DNA of 64,000 nucleotides, taken from assembly GCF_044383835.1 (NCBI RefSeq), contig NZ_JBISEP010000010.1, forward strand, positions 1-64,000. The letters run 5' to 3'. Shown here piece by piece: positions 54,236-61,402 of the stretch. Below the pieces are notes generated by a model. That model did no database searches. It was given only the letters and a program-made list of their open reading frames with translations, and was not told where the DNA came from. Every line of letters starts with the position of its first letter. Within the stretch, counting starts at the first letter, position 1. A program made the translations under genes and the position numbers. The stretch comes from Paraliobacillus sp044383835 (GTDB lineage: Bacteria; Bacillota; Bacilli; Bacillales; Amphibacillaceae).

Positions 54236-54393
54236 TGAACGACTTGATAATCAAAAGTAATCTGATGAAAAATATGGAAACGTATGATAGGATTAGGTTA
54301 TCTAATTTTACTACATAGACAATATCTCTTCTTCAACCAACTAGAAGATTAGTGCAATAAGCAATAAGACAATGAAAAGTGAGGTGTTTATAA

Positions 54394-54802
54394 TTGTGGG
54401 AGATTATAAGAGGTAATGAAGATGTTTATATTATCATATACTGCATAATTGTATTAATAATTAACATTGACTACTTAAGGAATTTCAAAAATATAAAAAA
54501 AGGACTTAGTAATATATCCTCTGATGATGAGTTGGAAGTGGATCCAAAATCTATTTCTTTGCTCTTTATTGTATTGATTTTTAATTTCTTTCGAAGGTGG
54601 TTTATTTATTTATTTATTTGCGGTGTTAATTACAGAGAACATAATTGTAATTATTATTTCATTTATTTTATTTGTAATAAGTCTATACGATAGCATATAT
54701 AATTTCAGTCTTAAAAAAGTAAAAACATCGAATGTTGGATTCTACCTCGCAGTAATCGATACAATATTCATCTCGATTTTTGTTATTTATCTTTTTGGTT
54801 AA
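54394..54802 (+). pseudogene. Frameshifted small membrane protein with (TTTA)4 tract
   Basis: Starts with TTG 54394, seven bases after GAGGTG. The first frame gives a hydrophobic helix (VYIIIYCIIVLIINIDYL), a loop LSNISSDDELEVDPKS and a second helix up to FNFFRRWFIY. At 54601-54619 lies TTTATTTATTTATTTATTT. Removing one TTTA unit joins the frame to LFAVLITENIIVIIISF, then YLAVIDTIFISIFVIYLFG and a TAA at 54800-54802, restoring a 134-residue, four-helix protein. As it stands it is broken. No family recognised. It may be phase-variable or a dead gene. Confidence 0.65.
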
Positions 54803-54842
54803 AGTAAAGGGCAGGTTAATTGAAGTGAATGAGAAGGAGTAA

Positions 54843-55010
54843 GTGTGGTATTTACTTGGGTTTTGGGGATTATTGGGACGGTTTTTCTGCTGTTTATCTG
54901 AAGGCTTACTACCAATTACAGATATATTATCTGGCTTTATTTTAGGTGCTTTAATTGATTTGTATATTCTTATCAAAAAAAGAAATGTATCATGCTTCAT
55001 TCAACATTAA
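54843..55010 (+). CDS. Very small membrane protein, unknown
   Basis: A 55-residue frame starting with GTG 54843 shortly after AAGGAG. It gives MWYLLGFWGLLGRFFCCLSE, a middle LLPITDILSGFILGALIDLYI and a basic tail IKKRNVSCFIQH. Two hydrophobic segments are likely. It lies in line with the frameshifted membrane gene, 41 bases downstream, and may be its operon partner. The ribosome site is close to the start (3 bases), so the call is tentative. No homolog recognised. Confidence 0.45.
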   Translation: MWYLLGFWGLLGRFFCCLSEGLLPITDILSGFILGALIDLYILIKKRNVSCFIQH

Positions 55011-55041
55011 ACTTTAATAGAGCCTTTAAAAAAGGAAGTGG

Positions 55042-55311
55042 ATGAGGATGGAATTGATTTATTTAGTATATATTATCGTAGTAAATGGCATTGCATTTAT
55101 AATGATGGGGATAGATAAGCATCGTGCAGAAAAAAGAAAATGGCGTGTACCTGAAAAAAAATTGTGGTTACTTGCTATTATGGGCGGTTCGATTGGTAGC
55201 ATGATTGGAATGAAAATTTTTCGGCATAAAACAAAACACCCAGCATTTCAATTTGGCATGCCAGTTATATTGACGATACAAGTATTACTTTATATTTTGT
55301 TAAAGATATAG
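55042..55311 (+). CDS. ysdA: DUF1294 membrane protein YsdA
   Basis: Small 89-residue protein with two or three hydrophobic segments and the DUF1294 core MGIDKHRAEKRKWRVPEKKL then GGSIGSMIGMKIFRHKTKH. In B. subtilis ysdA directly follows rplT; here it is separated from rplT by the IS remnant and small membrane genes, showing that this accessory patch was inserted into a conserved boundary. Function unknown. Confidence 0.9.
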   Translation: MRMELIYLVYIIVVNGIAFIMMGIDKHRAEKRKWRVPEKKLWLLAIMGGSIGSMIGMKIFRHKTKHPAFQFGMPVILTIQVLLYILLKI

Positions 55312-55367
55312 TTTGTGTCATAAAGGCTCGTCTCCTGTCATAGAATGAATATGAAGGAGGAGAAGTT

Positions 55368-55958
55368 ATGGAGTATATCGGTGCTTCTATCACAATGATG
55401 ATGGAAACAGCGGGGGTTTTTGCACCTTTGATATTTATTGCACTGCATTTACTTCGACCATTATTATTTCTTCCCGTCGTTTTTCTATGCATCACTGGCG
55501 GACTGTTATTTGGTGTAGTACCCGGTATTGTTTATTCACTAATTGGTGTTACATTATCGAGCTTTTTGTTTTATAAAATGAGTGAAAGAATGCCTAGCAC
55601 GCTACAACGGTTTATTCGGATGAAACAAAAATTGTTAGGAAAGCAACCTGATTTAACCACTTCTCAGATTACTATTTTAAGATTAATTCCATTTATCCAT
55701 TTTCATCTATTGTCGCTATGCATCTTAGAAATATCACGTCAACTAAAAGATTACATGCGATCCTCTTTTATAACCAATATACCACTAACAGTAGTCTATA
55801 CATCTATTGGTGAATCGATTACAAATTTTTCACCAGCCATGAGTGGTAGTATGATGGTAGGGATATTACCTCTTTTATATTTCATGAGAAGAAAAGAAAT
55901 ATACATTAGCTGGCATGACTTCTTTCATCCAAAAACAACAAATAGTGATCCAATTTAA
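55368..55958 (+). CDS. VTT-domain (TVP38/TMEM64-type) membrane protein
   Basis: Polytopic membrane protein of 196 residues with about five helices. The VTT/SNARE-associated core is seen in PLLFLPVVFLCITGGLLFG, VVPGIVYSLIGVTLSSFLFY and LRLIPFIHFHLLSL. Such proteins are implicated in membrane lipid movement in bacteria. AAGGAGGAG ribosome site. Between ysdA and ysdB; ends at a hairpin shared with ysdB. Exact B. subtilis counterpart not fixed. Confidence 0.85.
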   Translation: MEYIGASITMMMETAGVFAPLIFIALHLLRPLLFLPVVFLCITGGLLFGVVPGIVYSLIGVTLSSFLFYKMSERMPSTLQRFIRMKQKLLGKQPDLTTSQITILRLIPFIHFHLLSLCILEISRQLKDYMRSSFITNIPLTVVYTSIGESITNFSPAMSGSMMVGILPLLYFMRRKEIYISWHDFFHPKTTNSDPI

Positions 55959-55990
55959 AAATGAAACAGTATGATGCTGTTTCATTTTTA
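55957..55990. terminator. Bidirectional terminator between VTT gene and ysdB
   Basis: Perfect 13-bp stem AAAAATGAAACAG / CTGTTTCATTTTT (55957-55969, 55977-55989). The A-rich and T-rich flanks make it work on both strands for the convergent genes. Confidence 0.85.
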
Positions 55991-55992
55991 AA

Positions 55993-56388
55993 TTAATAAA
56001 TATCTAACAATTGGCTAATCGGATGCTTCCATTCTACTTTTGCATGGGGATAGTAAATGAGTATTTCTTTTTCAAGAAAGTATAAGTCATCACGCTCTAA
56101 CCCCTTTAGCTCGTTTGGCTGCCTCGTGTAAACGATGACGGAAACAACATCAAAAGTACTTTCTGTTGTTCCAATATATTTTTCACCCTCAAATAACATT
56201 CCTTTATACGTCATAAAAAAATTTTTTTTAACATGGTCAGGATCATCTAAAAAATAAAATTGCTTTTTATTTTTAGCCATTTCTAGTTTGCGTACCGGAC
56301 TGCTAATATATTTATACACCGTATACAATAGGAAAAGAATAGCTATAACAATGAGTATTCGAAATAGGTATACAATAAACATTTGCAT
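55993..56388 (-). CDS. ysdB: Sigma-W pathway protein YsdB
   Basis: 131-residue protein with one N-terminal helix (about residues 4-24, FIVYLFRILIVIAILFLLYTV), then a cytoplasmic or peripheral domain with QFYFLDDPDHVKKNFFMTYK, matching YsdB. In B. subtilis YsdB affects sigma-W activation. A sigma-W-like promoter (TGAAAC-N17-CGTA) lies 30-60 bases upstream here, which suits that link. Its molecular role is not established. Confidence 0.9.
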   Translation of the reverse strand: MQMFIVYLFRILIVIAILFLLYTVYKYISSPVRKLEMAKNKKQFYFLDDPDHVKKNFFMTYKGMLFEGEKYIGTTESTFDVVSVIVYTRQPNELKGLERDDLYFLEKEILIYYPHAKVEWKHPISQLLDIY

Positions 56389-56418
56389 CGACTCCCTATT
56401 AGTATGTTCGCACTACTA

Positions 56419-56445
56419 TACGAATAAGTATACCGTTTGGTTTCA
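56419..56445 (-). promoter_or_regulatory. Sigma-W-like ECF promoter of ysdB
   Basis: On the minus strand TGAAAC (56440-56445), a 17-base spacer, and CGTA (56419-56422). Same elements and same spacing as the promoter of the PspA cluster at 14305-14331. Confidence 0.7.
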
Positions 56446-56504
56446 CGAAAATAAACTTTTTCATGTTATAATAAAAAAAGTTTGTTATAGAAAGAGGGAG
56501 AAAT

Positions 56505-56990
56505 ATGAACTGGGAAAAGCTTTTTGTTATGCAAAAGCAATTAGATATGTACATACAATCGAATCATGCATTAGAAACAAGTGTATTATTCGATAAAAAA
56601 GTTTTAGCTCTGCTTGTAGAGATAGGGGAGCTTGCAAACGAAACACGTTGTTTTAAATTTTGGAGTAAAAAAGGACCGAGTGAAAGCAATGTTATTTTAG
56701 AAGAATACGTGGATGGGCTCCACTTTATTTTATCACTTGGAATTGATCAGGACTTTGAACCTAAACAAATTGATATTTCAACAAGTCAAGCAGACACCAC
56801 AGCATTGTTTCATCAAGTATATCAAGCGATTATAGTTTTTAAAAATGAGCCAACTAATAAGAATTATCAACATTTATTTGGACTATTTTTACGATTAGGA
56901 CAAGTACTTGGTTTTTCAGAAACAGCAATTATGGCAGCTTACATAGATAAGAATGAAGTCAACTACAATCGACAAGATCAAAACTATTGA
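56505..56990 (+). CDS. Dimeric dUTP diphosphatase (all-alpha NTP-PPase)
   Basis: Hydrolyses dUTP to dUMP and pyrophosphate, keeping uracil out of DNA. 161 residues, all helical. The metal-binding motifs of the dUTPase_2 family are present: VEIGELANETRCFKFW (E-xx-E) and ILEEYVDGLHFILSLG (E-xxx-D). This dimeric type is unrelated in fold to the trimeric Dut. GAGGGAG ribosome site. Located between ysdB and ysdC. Confidence 0.88.
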   Translation: MNWEKLFVMQKQLDMYIQSNHALETSVLFDKKVLALLVEIGELANETRCFKFWSKKGPSESNVILEEYVDGLHFILSLGIDQDFEPKQIDISTSQADTTALFHQVYQAIIVFKNEPTNKNYQHLFGLFLRLGQVLGFSETAIMAAYIDKNEVNYNRQDQNY

Positions 56991-57052
56991 GTGAAACCTT
57001 TTCATTTAGACAAGAATAAGTCTATAATAAATATTAGAGGAGGACATACATA

Positions 57053-58138
57053 ATGACACAATTGAATGAAAAACTAATGATGCTTAAAGAATTAACTGAT
57101 GCAAAAGGGATTTCAGGAAATGAAAAAGAAGCAAGAGAGGTAATGAAAAAATATATTGCTCCTTATGCTACAGAAGTGTATAACGATAATTTGGGTAGCC
57201 TAATTGCTAAAAAAGTAGGTAAGGAAGACGGACCAAAAGTAATGGTAGCAGGGCACCTAGATGAGATAGGTTTTATGGTAACACGAATTGATGATAATGG
57301 CTTTTTATATTTCCAAACGATTGGTGGTTGGTGGAGCCAAGTCATGTTAGCGCAACGTGTTACGATTCAAACTACAAAGGGTGATGTTACTGGAATTATT
57401 GGGTCAAAACCGCCACACATTATGCCTGCTGAAGCTCGCAAAAAGCCATATGAAATAAAAGATATGTTTATTGATATTGGTGCATCTAGCCGTGAGGAGG
57501 CAGAGGAATTTGGTGTGAGACCAGGCGATTCAGTAGTGCCATATTTTGAATTTACACAAATGAATAATGAAAAATTACTATTAGCGAAAGCATGGGATAA
57601 TCGAATTGGCTGTGCAATTGCGATTGAAGTGTTGAAGAAATTAGATGGAGTAGACCACCCGAACGTAGTATATGGTGTAGGGACAGTGCAAGAAGAGGTG
57701 GGTTTACGTGGAGCAAAAACAGCGACAAGTACGATTGAACCTGATATTGGGTTTGCGGTGGATACTGGAATTGCTGGTGACACACCGGGTATTTCGCCGA
57801 AAGAAGCAGATAGTAAGCTTGGTGAAGGACCACAAATTATCTTGTATGATGCTTCGATGATTTCTCATAAGGGTGTACGTGATTTTGTAGTAGAAACAGC
57901 AGAAACAAATGAGATTCCATTTCAATATGCGAGCATAGCTGGTGGTGGAACAGATTCGGGTTCTATTCATTTAACGGCAAATGGTGTTCCAGCACTATCT
58001 ATTACTATTGCAACGAGGTATATTCACTCACATGCTGCAATGATTCATCAAGACGACTTTGATCATGCTGTACAACTAATTGTAGAAGTGATTAAAGGAT
58101 TGGATACTAATAAAGTGAAAGAAATAACGTTTAATTAG
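57053..58138 (+). CDS. ysdC: M42 family metallopeptidase (YsdC, glutamyl aminopeptidase-like)
   Basis: Cytoplasmic dizinc aminopeptidase, 361 residues. Metal ligands and catalytic residues are apparent: MVAGHLDEIGFMV, AWDNRIGCAIAIEVL, the catalytic glutamate pair in VGTVQEEVGLRGAKTA, DTGIAGDTPG, and RYIHSHAAMIHQDDFD. Full length. Standard neighbour of ysdB in B. subtilis. AGGAGGAC ribosome site. Peptide preference cannot be read from sequence. Confidence 0.95.
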   Translation: MTQLNEKLMMLKELTDAKGISGNEKEAREVMKKYIAPYATEVYNDNLGSLIAKKVGKEDGPKVMVAGHLDEIGFMVTRIDDNGFLYFQTIGGWWSQVMLAQRVTIQTTKGDVTGIIGSKPPHIMPAEARKKPYEIKDMFIDIGASSREEAEEFGVRPGDSVVPYFEFTQMNNEKLLLAKAWDNRIGCAIAIEVLKKLDGVDHPNVVYGVGTVQEEVGLRGAKTATSTIEPDIGFAVDTGIAGDTPGISPKEADSKLGEGPQIILYDASMISHKGVRDFVVETAETNEIPFQYASIAGGGTDSGSIHLTANGVPALSITIATRYIHSHAAMIHQDDFDHAVQLIVEVIKGLDTNKVKEITFN

Positions 58139-58162
58139 AAAACGCAAACGAAGATAAGGAAC

Positions 58163-58202
58163 AAAAAAAAGTTGCTGGAGTGTTTACTACAGCAACTTTT
58201 TA
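58163..58202. terminator. Bidirectional terminator ysdC / lytic transglycosylase
   Basis: AAAAGTTGCTG / CAGCAACTTTT (58167-58177, 58190-58200), perfect, with A run before and T run after. Serves both convergent genes. Confidence 0.85.
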
Positions 58203-58203
58203 T

Positions 58204-58812
58204 TCAGACATATTGAGACATGATTTTGTTAACATAGTTTTGGGTTTCCTTAAAAGGAGGAATACCGCCGTACTTATCTACATTTCCTGGGCCTGCATTG
58301 TAAGCAGCAAGTGCTAACGAAGTATCTCCATTATATTTAGAAAGCATTTGTTTTAAATAACTTGTCCCACCGTAAATGTTTTGCTGCGCATCAAAGGAAT
58401 CGGTTACACCAAGGCCTGCCGCAGTTCCTGGCATTAATTGCATATAACCTTGTGCTCCGGCACTACTGACAGCATGTTGATTAAAATTCGATTCTGCCTG
58501 AATGACAGTAGCAATTAAATTTCGATCAACACCGTATTTGTTAGCCGCCTGATCAATTATAGTTTGCACGTCCTTGGAGATTTTTGATTGAATAGGTGAT
58601 AGGCTATTATACAAGCGATTGTTAGTTATTTGATTCGCTTGTAACTGACTTCGAATCGACGAATTAGATGAGGAGTGAAGCTGCTGTGTCATCATTGTTT
58701 TTAGCACATGCTGAAACATAGTAGAAGTACTAGAATTAGCGCTAACTGTATTTGACGAGAAATTTGCCATTGCTTGAGCCTTCATCATGCTCTGTATCAA
58801 TCGAATATCCAT
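58204..58812 (-). CDS. Lytic transglycosylase, SLT domain (CwlQ-like)
   Basis: Cleaves the glycan strand of peptidoglycan with 1,6-anhydro product. 202 residues: an N-terminal Ser/Gln-rich region without a signal peptide, then the goose-lysozyme-like SLT domain (about 95-202) with the catalytic glutamate in VIQAESNFNQHAVSSAGAQG, YMQLMPGTA and LAAYNAGPGNVDKYGG. The start ATG 58812 is chosen for its AAGGGG site. Lacking a signal peptide, export is unclear, as for YjbJ/CwlQ of B. subtilis, the closest type I know. Confidence 0.9.
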   Translation of the reverse strand: MDIRLIQSMMKAQAMANFSSNTVSANSSTSTMFQHVLKTMMTQQLHSSSNSSIRSQLQANQITNNRLYNSLSPIQSKISKDVQTIIDQAANKYGVDRNLIATVIQAESNFNQHAVSSAGAQGYMQLMPGTAAGLGVTDSFDAQQNIYGGTSYLKQMLSKYNGDTSLALAAYNAGPGNVDKYGGIPPFKETQNYVNKIMSQYV

Positions 58813-58841
58813 TATTGATCCCCTTTTTTCGACACTTATTA

Positions 58842-58870
58842 ACAATAGTTTATCTGAAATAAGGGATCAA
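58842..58870 (-). promoter_or_regulatory. Possible promoter of the lytic transglycosylase gene
   Basis: Minus-strand TTGATC (58865-58870) and TATTGT (58842-58847) with a 17-base spacer, 30 bases upstream of the start codon. Confidence 0.45.
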
Positions 58871-58907
58871 AGCAATGTTATTTATAAAAAAAATAAAAAA
58901 TACTAGT

Positions 58908-59123
58908 TTAGTGTACTTGTTTCACACCCTGCTGCAATGCAGTTAACATTTCTTCTTTTTCATTGTTGTCTGATTCTTGCCAAATTAACTCAAACAAAAC
59001 ACCTAATCCAGGTAACATTTTTTCTTCGCCGCTTTGAATTGCATCGACAATAGTTTCTTCTAATTGCTCTTTATTATTATCTGAAATATTTTCTAAAATC
59101 GCCTTACGTAAATTTAAATCCAA
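58908..59123 (-). CDS. sspI: Small acid-soluble spore protein I
   Basis: Minor spore protein made in the forespore. Choosing TTG 59123 (six bases after GAGGTG) gives 71 residues starting MDLNLRKAILENI, the same length as B. subtilis SspI. The conserved centre ETIVDAIQSGEEKMLPGLGV then LFELIWQ is intact. It diverges from the RNA methyltransferase gene ysgA, as in B. subtilis. No clear sigma-G element was found. Confidence 0.96.
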   Translation of the reverse strand: MDLNLRKAILENISDNNKEQLEETIVDAIQSGEEKMLPGLGVLFELIWQESDNNEKEEMLTALQQGVKQVH

Positions 59124-59220
59124 TTTAATCACCTCAGCATTTAATTTATTCTAAAATAGTTTGACCACATTACTGAAAAATATGTATGATAAGACATGAG
59201 ATAAGAAAAGGATGAGCAGA

Positions 59221-59958
59221 ATGATTACATCGGTGAAAAATGAAACGATTAAGCAATGGAATAAACTGAAGAAAAAAAAGAATCGTGAACAAACAAACCA
59301 ATTTTTAATAGAGGGAAACCATTTAGTAGAAGAAGTATTGAAAAGTGATTGGCCTATTGAAGCTATTATTGTGCAGGAAAACATAGACATCCCTTTTGAT
59401 ACGAGAGATTGTAACATTGTTATTGTTTCAAATAATGTAATGGAACATTTAACAGATACAAAAGCCCCCCAAGGGATCATGGCGGTAGTCAATCGTGCAG
59501 AAGTTCAATTAACAAGCAATCATCGCTTACTATTGTTAGATTCGATTCAGGATCCTGGAAATGTAGGTGCAATGATCCGTACAGCTGATGCAGCAGGATT
59601 TTCAGGTGTTATTTTAGGTGAAAACACTGTTGATTTATTTAATGATAAAGTGATTCGATCGACACAAGGATCAATCTTTCACTTACCGATTATACAAGCT
59701 AATTTAGAAGAGATGTGCAAAAACTTAAAAAAAGAGGCTGTTTCTATATGGGCTTCCACATTAGACCGAGCAAATGCAATTAATGAACTAACTGTACCAG
59801 ACAAAGTTGCATTGATTGTAGGGAATGAAGGAGCAGGTGTTTCTACTACTTTAATAGAACAAGCAGATAAACGTGTACATATTCCTATCTACGGTCAAGC
59901 TGAGTCATTGAATGTTAGTGTCGCTACTGGTATTATGGTCTATCAAATGGTTTTGTAA
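59221..59958 (+). CDS. ysgA: TrmH/SpoU-family RNA 2'-O-methyltransferase YsgA
   Basis: SPOUT-class methyltransferase for ribose 2'-O in tRNA or rRNA. 245 residues: an N-terminal substrate-binding domain, then the knot with LDSIQDPGNVGAMIRTADAA, ALIVGNEGAGVS and IPIYGQAESLNVSVATGI, the three SpoU motifs. ATG 59221 is preferred because AAGGATGA sits eight bases upstream. Adjacent to sspI and pheST as in Bacillus. The target nucleotide is unknown. Confidence 0.93.
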   Translation: MITSVKNETIKQWNKLKKKKNREQTNQFLIEGNHLVEEVLKSDWPIEAIIVQENIDIPFDTRDCNIVIVSNNVMEHLTDTKAPQGIMAVVNRAEVQLTSNHRLLLLDSIQDPGNVGAMIRTADAAGFSGVILGENTVDLFNDKVIRSTQGSIFHLPIIQANLEEMCKNLKKEAVSIWASTLDRANAINELTVPDKVALIVGNEGAGVSTTLIEQADKRVHIPIYGQAESLNVSVATGIMVYQMVL

Positions 59959-59985
59959 TAATTTCAGCTGTTTTTTGGTTAGTAG

Positions 59986-60014
59986 TTGCATATTAGATGA
60001 TACTTTCCTATAAT
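59986..60014 (+). promoter_or_regulatory. Promoter of pheST
   Basis: TTGCAT (59986-59991) and TATAAT (60009-60014) separated by 17 bases, immediately before the T-box leader. Confidence 0.8.
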
Positions 60015-60039
60015 AAAGGGAGCAATTCGAGAAAAACGT

Positions 60040-60319
60040 TTTTAGAAAAAAGAATAAAAATAAGCGAAGAAAGAGTCAGTAAACGTTACGGTGACACAAT
60101 GTTTAGGGATAAAAAGCCATGGACTGTAAGCTTTTTTCATTGTAGTAAGGTTGAAATTTCACTCTGAAGCTGGCGTTTGGGACCTTGTTTTTTTACAAGT
60201 AAGAACGTTTCCGGAATGTTTTCCGTTATCAATGAAAGTGGGCAAATGATGATTTGTCAACAAGGGTGGTACCGCGATCCAAGCCTCGTCCCTTTTCTAG
60301 GGGGTAGGGGCTTTTTTTA
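60040..60319 (+). ncRNA. T-box riboswitch of pheS
   Basis: tRNA-sensing leader ahead of pheS. The T-box AGGGTGGTACCGCG (60263-60276) precedes a terminator stem. A TTC (Phe) codon in GAAATTTCACTCTG near 60155 suits the specifier. The 5' border is approximate. Confidence 0.93.
60281..60318 (+). terminator. T-box-controlled terminator of pheS
   Basis: AGCCTCGTCCC pairs with GGGGTAGGGGCT across TTTTCTAG, followed by a run of seven T ending at 60318. Confidence 0.85.
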
Positions 60320-60353
60320 TTGCAAAAAAATGTTATATAGGAGGGTATTAGAA

Positions 60354-61388
60354 ATGAAGGAACGTCTACAAACGCTTCAACAAGAAGCATTAAACAAAGT
60401 AAATCAAGCGTCAACACTGGAAACATTGCAAGCAATCAGGGTCTCTTATTTAGGAAAGAAAGGACCGATTACTGAAGTATTACGTGGGATGGGGAAATTA
60501 TCTCCAGAAGAACGCCCAGTTATTGGAGATCTGGCTAATAAAGTCCGAGAGTCAATTGCAACTGGATTGGATAATAAAAAAGCAGATCTTGAAGCGGAAG
60601 CGTTGGAAAAGAAATTAGAAACAGAACAAATTGATGTCACCTTACCAGGTCGTCCTGTCTCTGTTGGAGGACCACATTTATTAACAAGCATTGTAGAAGA
60701 AATAGAAAATCTATTTATTGGAATGGGCTTTGAAGTTAGAGAAGGACCAGAAGTCGAGACAGACTATTACAATTTTGAAGCTTTGAACTTACCAAAAGGC
60801 CATCCAGCACGAGACATGCAAGACTCTTTTTATATTACTGAAGAATTATTATTACGCACACACACTTCTCCGGTACAAGCACGAACAATGGGAAAATATA
60901 AAGGGAATAAGTCATTGAAAATGATTTGTCCGGGTAAAGTGTACCGTCGTGACACAGATGATGCGACACATTCACATCAATTTACTCAAGTAGAAGGTCT
61001 GTATGTGGATAAGGACGTACGAATGAGTGATTTAAAAGGTGTGCTAAATCGATTTGCAAAACAATTCTTTGGAGAAGAAAGAGAAATTCGCTTACGTCCA
61101 AGTTTCTTCCCATTTACAGAACCATCCGTAGAAATGGATATTTCTTGTAAGGTATGCCATGGTAAAGGCTGTTCTGTGTGCAAACAAACGGGTTGGATTG
61201 AGATACTAGGTGGTGGTATGGTACACCCACGTGTGTTAGAAATGGCAGGATATGATCCAACTGTATATAGTGGGTTTGCATTCGGTATGGGGACAGAGCG
61301 AATTGCTATGTTGAAATACGGTGTTGATGATATTCGATATTTCTATACCAACGATGTTCGATTCTTGTCACAATATTATAAAGCGTAA
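60354..61388 (+). CDS. pheS: Phenylalanyl-tRNA synthetase alpha subunit
   Basis: Catalytic half of the (alpha-beta)2 enzyme, 344 residues. An N-terminal coiled coil (1-85) is followed by the class II core: GPEVETDYYNFEALNLPKGH, RTHTSPVQARTM, and FGMGTERIAMLKYGVDDIR. A cysteine cluster CKVCHGKGCSVCKQTGW is present as in Bacillus PheS. ATG 60354 with AGGAGGG is the start; the longer frame runs through the T-box terminator. 14 bases before pheT. Confidence 0.98.
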   Translation: MKERLQTLQQEALNKVNQASTLETLQAIRVSYLGKKGPITEVLRGMGKLSPEERPVIGDLANKVRESIATGLDNKKADLEAEALEKKLETEQIDVTLPGRPVSVGGPHLLTSIVEEIENLFIGMGFEVREGPEVETDYYNFEALNLPKGHPARDMQDSFYITEELLLRTHTSPVQARTMGKYKGNKSLKMICPGKVYRRDTDDATHSHQFTQVEGLYVDKDVRMSDLKGVLNRFAKQFFGEEREIRLRPSFFPFTEPSVEMDISCKVCHGKGCSVCKQTGWIEILGGGMVHPRVLEMAGYDPTVYSGFAFGMGTERIAMLKYGVDDIRYFYTNDVRFLSQYYKA

Positions 61389-61402
61389 AAAGGAGGAATA
61401 AC

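Noticed and set aside
54683..55000. 105-codon minus-strand frame in the accessory patch
   Set aside because: It is antisense to the restored membrane protein and the 55-residue gene, both of which have better ribosome sites and hydrophobic patterns.
56288..56596. 102-codon plus-strand frame across ysdB and the dUTPase start
   Set aside because: It is the complement of the ysdB signal anchor and runs out of frame into the dUTPase gene.
60177..60353. 59-residue N-terminal extension of pheS
   Set aside because: The extension translates the T-box and its terminator; the conserved protein starts at 60354.
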